A stretch of DNA of 64,000 nucleotides. It comes from Fusarium oxysporum f. sp. lycopersici 4287. Its lineage: Eukaryota > Ascomycota > Sordariomycetes > Hypocreales > Nectriaceae. Location: positions 1,612,001-1,676,000 of the forward strand of contig NC_030995.1 of assembly GCF_000149955.1 (NCBI RefSeq), written 5' to 3'. Each line of letters opens with the position of its first letter. Within the stretch, counting starts at the first letter, position 1. Position numbers and translations under genes: made by a program. Below are positions 28,363 through 43,128 of the stretch, piece by piece. The notes below the pieces were generated by a model. It saw only the letters and a list, made by a program, of their open reading frames with translations, ran no database searches and was not told where the DNA came from.

Positions 28363-29679
28363 ATCAGCGGCAAACAGCCCACCGGTTGGGACTGGGCCCA
28401 AAGGTGGTGGAAGAGCATTCGTCGATCAACGGGCGACTGAGGTAACGAGTGCGGAGGATGCGATCGCGGTCAAGGTTCTTGTGCGTTACAGTGACTTCGT
28501 TTGGTAGGCGTATATTCGTTCGCAAAATGGCGGTATAAAGTGACTGTCTAGATCTAATGCTGCGAGCGATCGTAATGTTGTGTCGTATGTATAACTTCGA
28601 CCGCGTTTTCGGTGATCGCGCTGTCAGAGAAGCTGTATCTGGACAGCGAAACTGGTTCAAGCAGGAGTTTCAAGAGAGCGGAGTTGTCGCCGAAGACGTT
28701 GGAGGTAGCTTGCGTGGATTCCAAGGCGATGGTGGTGCAAAAGCGATGTAGCCACGATACGGGGTTGAAGGTTCAGATCACCAACAGAAGCAATAACCAG
28801 ATTGATGCCGTACAGAACCTTACGTAGATAGGCCAATATCAGAGCAAAACGAGCGAGGTTCAAGGACCAGTTTGGCAGGGTTTCGAGAGACGAGGGGACA
28901 GGTGATTGGAGGATCGAGAACAGAGGTTGTTGGCTTGCGGGCAACCAGGGCCTAAAGTGGAGGCGGACAAGACCCAGCCAGATGGTGATGCATTCCACTT
29001 ACAAACCTGCCCGGGGCACTAAAGTCAACCTAGTGCTCTGTAAACTGTGCTGCACCCTGCAGTTGCGGGCGGCTTCACTACCTTAGAACCTAAAGTTTTG
29101 GAAAAGCTCCGGTACAGTAGCGTGCTGTAGGTTAGATGCTCTGAGCTTAAAACATTGTATTCCGGGGTTACGATGGAGTTAGGAGAACATCCATGAAGCT
29201 GAGGAGCTGGAGAACTGAGCTTGAGAGTCAGTGCCAATAGTAATAGAGGGTATATTGCAAGCAAGCTGTTTGGCGCACGGCAGCTGATTGTCGTTGTAGG
29301 CCTTCGTCCTCATATAAGCATATAGCTTCCACCTTGGCATAGCATTTGAAGCCTGGGCAATAATGATTTCGCCATCTGCTTTCTTGACCATGTTCACATG
29401 CTGGTACACACAAATAAAAAACCCCTTACTAGGAATATATTGGTGCTTCGTGAGGCCATCACCAAAAATGTGAAAGATAACCTACAGGCTGCATGCCGGC
29501 GCCTTGTAATACTCCGAACTCATCAGACCGGAGGGCGTGAATCCAGGATTGCCTTTAACATAAACACCAGAATCTGACTGGTACTCTCCCCTCATAATCT
29601 CGTACCTCATCTTTTCTGCAACCATAACTCAACTTGTGTTCGTATCGCAGGAATCATGCGATGTTGAGTCGCATTATAA

Positions 29680-29704
29680 GATAAGATAGACAAGTCAAGA
29701 TAAG
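29680..29704 (+). promoter_or_regulatory. Cluster of three GATA motifs upstream of uricase
   Basis: GATAAG at 29680-29685, GATAGA at 29685-29690 and GATAAG at 29699-29704 lie about 485 bp upstream of the uricase ATG. AreA/NIT2-type GATA factors activate purine catabolism genes under nitrogen limitation and prefer closely spaced sites; the role here is inferred. Confidence 0.5.
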
Positions 29705-29750
29705 AGCTCCGATGGCTCCAGGCGGGCCCCGATATACGGGATCGAGGGCA

Positions 29751-29764
29751 TCGGCGTCCTCCGG
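29751..29764 (+). promoter_or_regulatory. Possible purine-regulator (UaY-like) site
   Basis: TCGG-N6-CCGG, one base off the TCGG-N6-CCGA consensus bound by the Aspergillus purine-pathway activator UaY. It lies about 420 bp upstream of the uricase start and close to the GATA cluster. Confidence 0.35.
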
Positions 29765-30186
29765 GGCCCGGCACCGACCCCCATCGCCCCATGGAAAAGC
29801 TTCAATTCGCTAACAATTGCAACATCGGACATTGAATTGTTCGGCCGTAGGCGCTTGTTTCTGATCGCCAACGTCCGTCTCCGTCCGTTGAGCCGCTTAG
29901 AGTAGCGTTGTTTGGTTGCTTTGTCTCTAATTACCTTAGCCGGAGCTGTCATTATCGCTGGGAAGGGGGGGCTGACATCCCAACCATTCTGCATACTTGC
30001 TAATCTATATTTAAAAGCCTATTCCTCCCCTTTCCTCCTTTCAAACCATACTGTGCTTAATCTTGATTCTTGAAAACATTGCCATCGCTCATCTCTTGTT
30101 GCAATACACTGAACCTGAAACCTTATCTGGTCTTATCCGGTATCAACTACACGTCTTCAGACTTATCTCACAACAAGCCTCTCACA

Positions 30187-31149
30187 ATGCCTTACGTATC
30201 TGCTGCTCGCTATGGCAAGGACAATGTCCGCGTCTGCAAGGTTGATCGCGATGCCTCTACTGGCATCCAGACCGTCACTGAGATGACCGTCTGCTGTCTT
30301 CTCGAGGGAGAGATTGAGACCTCCTACACCAAGGCCGATAACAGTGTTGTCGTTGCCACCGACTCTATCAAGAACACCATCTACATTACCGCCAAGCAGA
30401 ACCCTGTCAACCCTCCTGAGTTGTACGCCTCTATCCTCGGTAGCCACTTCATCGAGAAGTACAGCCACATTCATGTTGCCAACGTCAACGTCAAGACTGT
30501 TCGCTGGCAGCGTCTGGAGGTTGATGGCAAGCCTCACCCTCACAGCTTTTTCAAGGATGGTGAGGAGACCCGAAATGTGGAGGTTCGCGTGAGCCGACAG
30601 GAAGGCATCCAGATCAAGAGCTCTCTTGTTGGCTTGACTGTACTTAAGAGCACCGGTTCTGCTTTCCACGGCTTTGTTCGCGATGAGTACACAACTCTTC
30701 CTGAGACCTGGGATCGTATCTTCTCAACCGATGTTGATGCTACATGGAAGTGGAAGAAGTTTGACTCACTGAACGCTGTCAAGGCCTTTGCTCCCAAATT
30801 CGACAGTGCTCGAGAGGCGGCACGCAACACCACCCTCAAGATCTTTGCCGAGGACGACAGTGCTAGTGTGCAAGCCACCATGTACAAGATGTCTACTCAG
30901 ATTCTCGAGCTCGTGCCCGAGATTACGACAGTCACTTACGCACTGCCCAACAAACATTACTTCGAGATTGGTAAGCCTGGACACGCTTCCCCAAGTCGAC
31001 TGTTGATACTAACCTCTTATCTAGACCTGAGCTGGCACAAGGGACTCAAGAACACAGGCAAGGATGCTGAGGTTTATGCGCCCCAGTCTGGCCCCAATGG
31101 TCTTATCAAGTGCGAAGTGTCTCGTGACAACTTGCAATCAAAGCTATAA
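30187..31149 (+). CDS. Urate oxidase (uricase), peroxisomal
   Basis: Oxidises uric acid to 5-hydroxyisourate with release of hydrogen peroxide, the entry to the ureide branch of purine catabolism. Two exons (30187-30970, 31025-31149) give 302 aa, the usual size. Family marks include the N-terminal YGKDNVRVCKV, TDSIKNTIYITAK, HIHVANVNVKTVRW, GLTVLKSTGSAFHGFVRDEYTTLPET and LPNKHYFEI followed by the exon-2 DLSWHKGL. The protein ends in SKL, a canonical PTS1 peroxisomal targeting signal. The start MPYVSAARYGK is chosen because it aligns with the usual N-terminus; the frame is open further upstream but has no family similarity. The upstream GATA cluster and UaY-like site suggest nitrogen and purine control. 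Confidence 0.97.
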   Translation: MPYVSAARYGKDNVRVCKVDRDASTGIQTVTEMTVCCLLEGEIETSYTKADNSVVVATDSIKNTIYITAKQNPVNPPELYASILGSHFIEKYSHIHVANVNVKTVRWQRLEVDGKPHPHSFFKDGEETRNVEVRVSRQEGIQIKSSLVGLTVLKSTGSAFHGFVRDEYTTLPETWDRIFSTDVDATWKWKKFDSLNAVKAFAPKFDSAREAARNTTLKIFAEDDSASVQATMYKMSTQILELVPEITTVTYALPNKHYFEIGKPGHASPSRLLILTSYLDLSWHKGLKNTGKDAEVYAPQSGPNGLIKCEVSRDNLQSKL

Positions 31150-31622
31150 AGGGGCGTTGAGAATGGTTGTATTCTGCGGCGATAGATGTCAAGATGGAAC
31201 GTTATAATGAACCCAGGATAAAGATTGATACCAAGCGATGAACTTAGATTCTAGCACTAGATATGATTTTAGTAATTATGTTAATTTTGCTACCTTTCTG
31301 CCTGTCCTGATTGTATTGTGTTGAAACCTGTACTGTGGTATTCCCTCACTCATGCCTTTTTTACGATAATATCCATGACCGTGAACCGTAGGGGCATAAT
31401 CAGGGTAAATGTCACTGGCAGAACGTAAACCAGACCCAGTGTCTTTGTGCAGCAGGTGAAATGCACACCGGACACATCACATCATGAAAACGTTGATAAT
31501 TGCTTGGTGCTAGGTCATAATATGCCCAAGATATTGGTACAAATAGTACAAGGACTCTCATAGCCCATCCGCATAGTCTTTACTGCGCAGCTCCCTCGTT
31601 CCATAGTTACTCCCGTGATTTC
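31150..31622. other. Convergent intergenic region, uricase / uL13m
   Basis: 3' flanks of uricase (+) and the uL13m gene (-). Nothing else recognised. Confidence 0.6.
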
Positions 31623-32220
31623 TTATAATCGCTTCTTATCGCCATTTCGGACCCTTTCGGTGGCCTTCTCCCAACCTTCCTCTCCCACTGGTACGCCAGC
31701 AAACCGTATCAAGTTATCCTTGTACGGATGAGCATCGCCCTCAAACGCCTTAAGTCTTGCCAATCGCTTGTCTCGTAGTCGGTTCTTGGGCAACATGCCA
31801 CGCACAGCCTTGCGCAGAACCTCACTGCCTCCGTGCGCCTCCATGAGTGCGTCCATTGTTATGGACTTGAGGCTGCCAGGTCGTGTCGTGTGTCGGTAGT
31901 AAGGCTTTTGCCACTTCTTGCGGCCGGTTGTGTAAAGAGCGGCGCAGTTGGTCACGACAACGTAGTCACCGCAATCGGTTGATGGGTCGAAAATCGGCTT
32001 GTGCTTGCCCATGAGAAGAACGGCGATGCGGGATGCGAGACGGCCGAGTGAAGGTGGTGTAACGCCGGGCTGAGTAGAGAGTGTGGCATGAGGGGCGGAG
32101 GCAGATACACTATGCCATACTCGAGAGTAGGCCAGTTTTGTCTATTTGATATTGGTTAGACAAGAGAAAGATTTGAGGATATTCATCTTATCAGCTCACC
32201 AGACCGAGGACTTGCGACAT
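31623..32220 (-). CDS. Mitochondrial large-subunit ribosomal protein uL13m (Mrpl23 type)
   Basis: Component of the mitochondrial 54S large ribosomal subunit. Most of the protein is on exon 2 (32141-31623), with LGRLASRIAVLLMGKHKP, DCGDYVVVTNCAALYTTGRK and RGMLPKNRLRDKRLARLKAFEGDAHPY, all L13 signatures. I infer a 21-nt first exon (32220-32200) encoding MSQVLGL, followed by a GTGAGC donor and a 58-nt intron. It joins in frame to TKLAYSRVWHSVSA, which matches the known start of fungal Mrpl23 proteins (MSQ...LAF/YxRxWH). The result is 179 aa. A start at the internal MGKHKP would lose the conserved GRLAS helix. It shares a 360-bp divergent promoter with the copper chaperone gene. Confidence 0.92.
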
Positions 32221-32580
32221 CTTGAAGGCTTTGAGAGATCAATCTCTCACAATTTACCTCCAATTGGGTTGGTCAGCCGCAAAACTGGTGAAGGGGGGGT
32301 CAAATCGTCGTGTAGCTTCGTTTTGCTGTATCGCGAGATCTACCAACACCGAAACGCTCAACCAGAAAGTTTGGATCCAGATGCCAAGAATTAATTGCTG
32401 ACTCAGGAAGAAGGACAGTCACGTGCTAATAGCTTAAATCCCGAAGCCACTGCCTGACCCGCTTCCGGGGTGCGGAAGTGTGCGACAACGGCCGGACCCC
32501 GATGTTATCACTCGATTGTGGATTTCAAAGCAGCGAACAAAACCCGCCCACGTCGTGCTACAACCTTGTTTTCTAAGCAA
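32221..32580. promoter_or_regulatory. Divergent promoter, uL13m / copper chaperone
   Basis: A 360-bp region between two divergent starts. A CACGTG palindrome at 32420-32425 (within GTCACGTG, a Cbf1/bHLH-type site) lies near the middle. No other motif was assigned. Confidence 0.5.
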
Positions 32581-33808
32581 ATGCCTCTCAAGTTTACACC
32601 TGCAAGAGTATTTACAACTGCTTCTCTCTTTACAATAGCTGGTTATTCAGCATATCAATATCGAATCTCACGTATCAACTCTAACACCACGCCCCCCACT
32701 TGTAAGTTCTCCAACTTCTATGCGATTCTCTTACACTATGAGTATGAAACTAACGGATCGACGCAGCATCTAACAAGATGACGGCCGATAACTCGTTTGA
32801 GGTGCGCACAAAATTCTGAGCTATGAGTCATGGCTGAGAAAAGGGGACGAGGAGAGTTGTTGAGATCTTTTCCCAGTATTCAGGTACTAATGAAACGTCT
32901 TGAAAACAGACCCTCTTTGCTGTTCCGCTGTCATGTGACGGTTGTGTCAAGGCGGTTTCAGACTCTCTGTACAAGCTCGGCGGTATCAGTAATGTGGAAG
33001 GCAACTTGAAGGACCAGTTGATTTCTGTTAAGGGCACCGGTAAGGCGAGCTAACTCACCGAGCCGTGTACAAGCTAACGGTGCCGAACTTCCAGCTCCCC
33101 CATCAGCTATCGTAGAAGCTATCCAAGCCACCGGAAGAGATGCCATCTTGCGTGGAACGGGGGCCTCAAACAGTATGTGCAGAGCAGTTACTCACCCTCC
33201 TGTGATACAATCACACAGCCATTGGATTGCCGGCTCCTCAAATCTTGGCTCTACAACTTGGTACAATCAATCACTGACCTCGAAATCTGACAGGTGCCGC
33301 TGTGAGTATTCTCGAAACATTTGAAGATCCTGTGGATGGCTTCTACGAAGAGCCTAGCAGAGATGTAAGGGGGCTAGCAAGAATGGTACAAGTTAGTTCA
33401 GGACGGACATTGGTTGACTTGACTATCCGCGGCGTTTCGCCCGGAACTTACAAAGCTTCAATTCGCGCATACGGTGACTTGAAGAACGGTGCGACCTCAA
33501 CGGGTCCTGTCTGGACAGGAGATGACAACAAGCCTCGGGGTGACCTGGGTACTATTGAGGTCGGTGAGGATGGACGGGGCGCAGCCTTCATAGACCATGG
33601 TTTCCAAATCTGGGAGGTCATTGGACACGCCATGGTTCTGACAAGGCAGGAAGAGAAGGACGAACCACTGAAGAACGATAAGGACACCGTCGTCGGCATT
33701 ATCGCACGAAGCGCTGGCATGTGGGATAACGATAAGACGGTGTGCTCATGCACAGGCAAGACGCTTTGGGAGGAACGAAAGGACGAGGTTCAGAAGGGAA
33801 TGCTATGA
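32581..33808 (+). CDS. Copper chaperone for superoxide dismutase (Ccs1), with N-terminal extension
   Basis: Delivers copper to Cu/Zn-SOD and forms its disulphide, in the cytosol and mitochondrial intermembrane space. Five exons (32581-32701, 32767-32801, 32910-33039, 33095-33172, 33294-33808) splice in frame to 292 aa. The heavy-metal domain carries SCDGC (M/LxCxxC) in FAVPLSCDGCVKAV. Domain II is SOD-like (LVDLTIRGVSPGTYKASIRAYGD, GFQIWEVIGHAMVLTR). The C-terminal copper-transfer CSC motif is in NDKTVCSCTGKTLWEER. Exon 1 adds 40-odd residues with a basic start and a hydrophobic stretch (residues about 11-26, FTTASLFTIAGYSAY), which looks like a mitochondrial signal/anchor. A second in-frame ATG in exon 2 (MTADNSFE) would give a short cytosolic form. 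Confidence 0.92.
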
Positions 33809-36800
33809 TAACGAGGCATTTACCAAATCCAAGTCGCCAACCAAGTCTGAATATTAACGCTGAACAGTGCCAAGAGGAGGATTATTTCTGATTTATGGCA
33901 TGATGCACACCCTTTGTTGAAGGCTTGTCGTCCACTCAACTGTTTCTCCGCAGACTTGAAACAAAGCCCATGTAATTTAAGTTGGGTTGAAGAGTGACAA
34001 GTGGAAGATCTGTAACGTATCGACGGTGCTGCAGCGAGATGTGGTGCGATATCTGACCTGGGAACAAGATCGAACATGGGTCTTTTCCATGATCATGGTT
34101 CGATATCATTCCAAAGAGGCAATATCCTCGTGTTTAGCTGAGCCTCACGGAAAAACTGATTCTCGTACTCGTTCACCTTAAAAGAATTCGGAACTATTTT
34201 CTGCGGTTACATATCCTCGTGATAAAAGCTAGTAAACGGCTGATGGAAGTTTGAGACTAAGGCATAGACGGCAAGTAGAATCTGAGATCCAAGGCTTCAA
34301 TGCATTGACAGTAAGACCTTGCTGGGATGAAGATGAAACCCCAGAGATCAGCCACAGAATTATGCGAGACAATGGTGTAAGTGACAGCTGTAACATGTTC
34401 CATTGGCATCTACCTTGACGTCAGTCACGATAGGCTAGCACTCCCAAGCTGAGATTCGGAGTAGATCGACTGTTTCGATGCCTTTAAAGAGAAAAGAATT
34501 TTCAGGTGAGTGAAGGATGAGACGAAGAGACAGGGACGATACCTGTTCGTGTGTATGAGAGAGACGGGAGGAAATACAAGGCTGAGGGTTAGCTCAAACC
34601 TTCGCATCAGGATAGTAGATAAACTCAAGATCTGATGTACGATGAAAAACAGGGCGAGATGAAGGAACAAGAAACTGTTCAAAGTTGAATCTGGAACTTA
34701 GATACAATACTAACTAACCTTGATGGGTACATGATCGACTATTGCCGTTGAATCTGCTCGTACTGTGAGACAAACAGACAGACAGGTCAAGATATGATTA
34801 TTCAACATGAACCATTTTCATGGTAACTATGCGTGAATCTAAAATTTCTGGAGGAATTCTGGCTCTTTCATTTATATTAACCAATGACTTTGACTCGCTT
34901 GTTAAGCGATGCCGACAGATTTTCAACTTTATTAACTTTTTGCATTAAGTAGATATCTCAATATACGCGAAAGTGCCTGATGTACACTGTCGATTTTAAG
35001 CTCACCAAATAGTTTCCGGCGTGAGATTGTCTCAGATATCTTGTGCCTGAACGTCATGACGTCTAGAAACTTTCTGCTACGTCCCCGGGTCTCGGGCTGT
35101 AACCAACTGGCACCCCTGGCTCCATGGGGCTCCGGATCACCATATGCCGAAAGGTTCAATGCAACATGCACTGCCGCAGTTGTTGTAAGGCCTCCCGCAG
35201 AAAGGGAGTACATCTATATAGTTGTTGGCCCGGTAAGGAGGCCAGACGGGGTCTGAATGTCAGGAGGAAAACTCCCAACACAGTCAGGCTCGAGAGACTG
35301 GATGAAGAGCCCGGACTGGTGGTACGGTATGGATACTCGGTACTATATCGTACACAGCCAGATGCGTGTTGAGTGGGCGCATTAGCGTCGAGAGCTGGCG
35401 GCAATCGAAGCAAGGGATAGGCTGGGAATTCTCCAAAATGAAGATGTTGTAAAAAATCACGAGAGTAAACATCATCATCTGTCGTTTGGTTCAAGTCATG
35501 AAAGTTGTTCCTTTTGGTGCCGGTTTCTTCCTAATCTCCGTTTGCCAAGATCGCTTGAGAGTCTCTCCCTGGTGGCCGCTAGGGGTTGGATCTCGGCTCT
35601 TTGCTAACGAAGGCACAACGACTCTCGTTTTCACTCACCGTAAATCCACTGGTCCTCGCATCTTGGCAGCTTGGGCTGGGCAGGTAGGTACCACTTGTAA
35701 AGCTCATTTCGATCCCGTGCCTTCGGGACCGAAGCCTTAATAGAACAAAACGTAACGATCGAGTCCAGTAACAGTAAGTTAGACTGCTGTATGTTCCATT
35801 CCTTTGGGCCTATACTGCAGGGTCCATCACTCTAAACTGCCCACATCAGGGCGCTTAAACCCAGATTAGGGTTGATCGAGAGGATGGTACGCACGTCATT
35901 CGACACCAGCAGCTTGGACGCATAATCCCATCCCATCAGCCACGGCGGTCGACCAGGGTATGACTTGACTTGTTGGCATTGTAAGTTCGACTGAAGATTT
36001 CCCATCATGGGAGAGAGGGGAGAATTGGAGTAGGCGCCGAGGGGTGGGTCATTCAGGCAAGACCCTGGTATAGTGGCCAATGAGAAGATGCGCCTGAGAG
36101 TGACCAGCACCTGTGACAGTCGCTGCAGCAGGTGCATAAAGTAACCCCGTTGTCTAAGCAAACCCTGGCAGAACCCCAAATCATTCATCACAGTTCGCAT
36201 AGAACCTTTCGATTACTTTGAGGCATCTGACGACGCTGCTGAATGCAGTGGTTCGATCTAACATGAGAGCTAGTTTCATGAGGGTAGGATACACCCAATT
36301 TAGCTCTCATCTATGTGAAGAAAGACATCACATCTAGTTCATCACATCACAGGTGACGGTTATGCATTCAGTCTTAGTCTACACCGTCAAACAGTCAACT
36401 TTTCTTTTTCGAATTCCCCAATATCCATTATGCCAGTGGAGAAGAGAAACAAGATGAGGATTTTAGGTTCCCAGCTCAAACCCGGCCCGGTAAGAGTGTT
36501 GGTAAACCTCTTACATGTGGCTAGCGGTCGATCAGACGTTGCACATGCACTGAGAGAAGTAATACATTTCAGATCTCAGATGCAGTCGGAAACATTGCTG
36601 TAGCAGAGGCAAGAGGAAGAGAAAAACGTGCGAACCCTTGTTGCACATCCCCCTGGCCCGCTGAGCAGAGACTGCAGAGTGTGGTTGTAGAGAGTCAGGT
36701 CCCCCGTAGGCCGTGTGACAACCATCATCGACCAATTCCCATCGCCTCTAGGCGCTGGGTCTAGTTGCACCAGCCACTCATCGGTTGTTGTGCCGTATGT

Positions 36801-37801
36801 CATCTCAAGCACTGCTGCAATCGATCATTTCCATCACCACGCCATTGACTCTTGGCTCGCAATAATCTCTTGTTCGATCTAGAAATAGGCCATGAAATTG
36901 GCAGTTTTGTTCTTCGCAAAAGTTTTGATTCCATGTGTTTGCAGCTGAGCCGGAGAGAAACATCCCACTTACATGACGATTTCTTGGCCTATTCTCTCAA
37001 GCTGGATATAGTAATGACAACTCGGCCTCTCGATTGTAGTTCTCCGATCAGTATCTTAAACGTCTCTTGTTTGTTGTATCGAGATAGCTGTTGCATACAA
37101 TAGCTTGTTCTATACGCGCTTAGTTCTCGAGTCAATGTCCAACACTCAACCCAAGGCTTTTCAACCACTTCTCAACCAACCTCAGCAACCAACAATTCCT
37201 GAAGCTATAAAAAGAATACTCCGAGAACAGAATCGATATACATCAGTACGATCCAACCTAATCTCCTATCGATTATCTATATCACAAAACAAACCAATCC
37301 CCTCATCGTCTAGTCACTAAGCACATCTTGACTTTCCTCTTTCTCTCTCGAGGTAGCGCCACTGGCTCGGCCGCCAAGACAGGAGTGCGCCAATTGCTTG
37401 CTTCAGGCTCTTCGCACTCCAGCACCGGACTAACCCTGCAAAGCCAACCCCCTGTCCCTTTCACCTCAGTGTCCGCCAGGCCCATACTTGGCCTACCCCT
37501 GTACCCCCGTACCGTGCCTAGCGTACCTACCCCCCCGCCACCATTCGACCCGACCGCACCGCACCGCACCTTCCTTACCTCTGGTCACAGGTGCTGCCCG
37601 CCGAATAATAAGTTGGGACAGCCCTCATACATTAAGCGCCCATTCTGAGCCCCTCAACTCTCCCTTGACTCTTTGAATTTCTGCTATTTACCACGAATAT
37701 CCCCCTATACTGTTTTCTATTCCCGATCATTCCGCTCTTACATATCTACCTATTACTCTAAATTCCAATCTGCTGTGGTACTTTGCCCTGCAACGACAAT
37801 C
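33809..37801. other. 4-kb gene-free interval
   Basis: Between the copper chaperone (+) and NoxR (+) genes. Short frames at 33987-34181, 35041-35740 and 36532-36812 look like chance openings, with no family similarity or credible splice continuation. The region just upstream of 37802 (37320-37800) is pyrimidine-rich and probably holds the NoxR promoter and leader. Confidence 0.5.
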
Positions 37802-39610
37802 ATGTCGTTGAAACAGGTACAGTCCTCCACTGTCATGTCTTCCAATCAGTCCACTAACTCAATTCCTCTCTACAGGAAATCGAGACCTGGGTGGCAGCCC
37901 TGGGCCGTTACGATAATAATGAATTCGAAGAGGCTCTCAACGAGTTTGGAAAAATTGGCGACACTAGCAAGATCCTCTTCAACATGGGCGTGATCCATGC
38001 CACACTCGGCGAGCACGAGAAAGCTGTATGCAAACCTTTACAGACTATACAATTTAACAATACTAATTGCTTGGCTAGGTTGAGAGCTACCAACGAGCCA
38101 TTCGACTTGACCAATACCTCGCCGTTGCCTACTTTCAGCAAGGCGTCTCGAATTTCCTCCTCGGCGACTTCGAAGAAGCCCTCGCCAACTTCAACGACAC
38201 ACTCCTTTACCTCCGTGGCAATGCCATGATCGACTACGCTCAGCTCGGTCTTCTATTCAAACTCTACTCCTGCGAGGTGCTTTTCAACCGAGGTCTTTGC
38301 TACATCTACTTGCAGCAGATGGAGGCTGGTATGCAGGATTTCTCGTATGCTGTGAAGGAGAAGGTGGTGGAAGATCACAATGTTATTGATGATGCTATAA
38401 GAGAACAGGCGGAGGTTTGTAATTCCATAACATTTACCCTGGCTGCTCATCTAACTTGATTAGGGTTATACTGTCTTCTCAATTCCTGTCGGAGTTGTCT
38501 ACAGACCCAACGAAGCCAAAGTTCGAAACCTCAAAACAAAAGATTATCTTGGCAAAGCCAGACTTGTGGCAGCTTCAGATCGTGCAAATGCCTTCACTGG
38601 ATTTGCAGGTTCCGAAATCAAGAACGTAAGTTGTTCTCAACGTTTCTGTGCTGAAATTTCCTTGACTAACAACATTTAGGCTGGTAAGCTAGAGGTCAAG
38701 GATGACCGGCCTGCCGACAATATTTCCTTCGCCGCTACAAATCTCGTCAAACCTGGTCTTTCGTCTCGGAGACAACAATCAGAACCTCCGAACAACCGAA
38801 ATGTATTTCCGCCAACACCTCCACCCGAGAACGAGCGCCCATCTCGTGCTGCTTCTGTTCGCGGTGGGAAGCCTCAGTTGGCTAAACTCAACATACAGCA
38901 GGCCGAGCCAAACCGCCGGTACGAGAAGGCAACTTCACCACCAGATAGCCGTTCTCGGCCCATGCCCGCAAGATCAGCATCTGCTGCTAGTTCTAGAATG
39001 ATGCAGAGGGAGCCTCAACCTCTCCAGTTAAGACCCCGGCAGATCCCAGAAGAGACAGGGTCACCAGAGGATGTCTATGCTATGTACCAGGGAGGCGATC
39101 CTTACCGAAACTCAAGAGGGTCTACCGGCAGTCGGCGCCAGAGACAGCCACAGTATTCTGAAGAGGAAGACGGATCAGATTATGATGGCACCATCAACGA
39201 GAACGACTTCGAGATGATCGGTCAACGCCGAGGTCCAGGCTCTGTTTCAGGTCAACGTGGTAACCGACGACCAGAGATCACAAAGATCCGTGTCAAGGTC
39301 CACGCTGATGAAGTCAAACTCATCATGATCGCTCCTGATATCAAATACGAAACGCTAGCCGACAAGGTTCGCGATAAGTTTAATATTAGGCGACGATTTA
39401 AGATTAAGGTTAAGGACGAAGACATGCCCAATGGGGACATGATTACAGTGGGCGACCAGGATGACCTGGAGATGGTGATTGATAGTGTCAAGGAGGAAGC
39501 AAAGAAACAACGAGCAGAGACTGGCAAGATGGAGGTATGTGGATATTCCCCTTCTTATGGTGCTGAACCCATCGCTAACATAATTGCAGATTTGGATCTT
39601 TCAACTTTAG
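37802..39610 (+). CDS. NADPH oxidase regulator NoxR (p67phox-like)
   Basis: Regulatory subunit that binds Rac and activates NoxA/NoxB NADPH oxidases, needed for hyphal fusion, sexual development and polarised growth in filamentous fungi. Six exons (37802-37816, 37876-38025, 38079-38414, 38464-38625, 38680-39534, 39590-39610) give 512 aa. Exon 1 encodes only MSLKQ and the last exon only seven residues plus stop. The N-terminus has p67phox-like TPRs (FNMGVIHATLGEHEKAVESYQRAI continuing into LAVAYFQQGVSNFLLGDFEEA), then the activation-domain-like segment YTVFSIPVGVVYRP. After a disordered middle, a PB1 domain lies near residues 410-490, with the acidic OPCA stretch KDEDMPNGDMITVGDQDDLEMVI split here as KDEDMPNGD and DQDDLEMVI. 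No SH3 domain is present, as usual for fungal NoxR. Confidence 0.95.
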
Positions 39611-40175
39611 ACATATACCCTGACAGCGCGCATTTGCATTTTGGATATTTACGAATTTCTATCACGAAGCAATGGCTTGTGAGTTGACCAAGAAATCCCC
39701 AGAAAAGACCCTTTTCTGTTCTTGGATTTTTATCATTATCTTAATCTTGTACTTTTCAAAGCATGTCAAAATAGTCAGCATATCAAGGGTCTTTAAGTTA
39801 GATGGCAGGCAGCCGGAGTCCGGGGTATTTGATTTCTACCCATCTAATCACTCATACGGAGGGAAGCAGAGAAAAGAACAGGGCGAGACCCAAGGGTTCG
39901 CATTCAACCTCAATCATGACGTTATGACAACACCACATTCGATAGTCCATCGTGAAGCAAGTTAGTTGATCGTGAATAGGGGTTGGTAGTAATTACCCCA
40001 GCCATGCCAGTCATTGAATTTGCACATAATGTTACAGCTACTCATACAACACATCTCCAATTTAATCCAAAGCCCTGCCCCAAATACTCAATACCATAGA
40101 CGACAAATCAACTGGACGACTTTTCATATCTCTGCCGAATGCGTTCGGCTTCTGAAGCTAATAGACCTCTGTTCT
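39611..40175. other. Convergent intergenic region, NoxR / GluRS
   Basis: 3' flanks of the two genes. Nothing else recognised. Confidence 0.6.

Positions 40176-43128
<2,953 letters not shown>

Larger units (their letters stand above)
28363..30186. other. Divergent intergenic region, Rictor to uricase
   Basis: Shared upstream region of the minus-strand Rictor gene and the plus-strand uricase gene. It contains the GATA cluster and Uay-like site listed separately and an AT-rich TATA-like TATATTTAAAAG near 30006-30017. No coding sequence recognised, although an unplaced first exon of the Rictor gene could lie in 28400-28760. Confidence 0.5.

Noticed and set aside
28363..28760. Upstream exon for the Rictor gene
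   Set aside because: The frame stays open upstream of the first ATG to about 28430, with no ATG before a stop. No donor and acceptor pair could be placed with confidence, so the internal ATG is used.
37328..37648. Frame upstream of NoxR
   Set aside because: Pyrimidine- and proline-rich 5' flanking sequence, no family match; treated as leader or promoter DNA.
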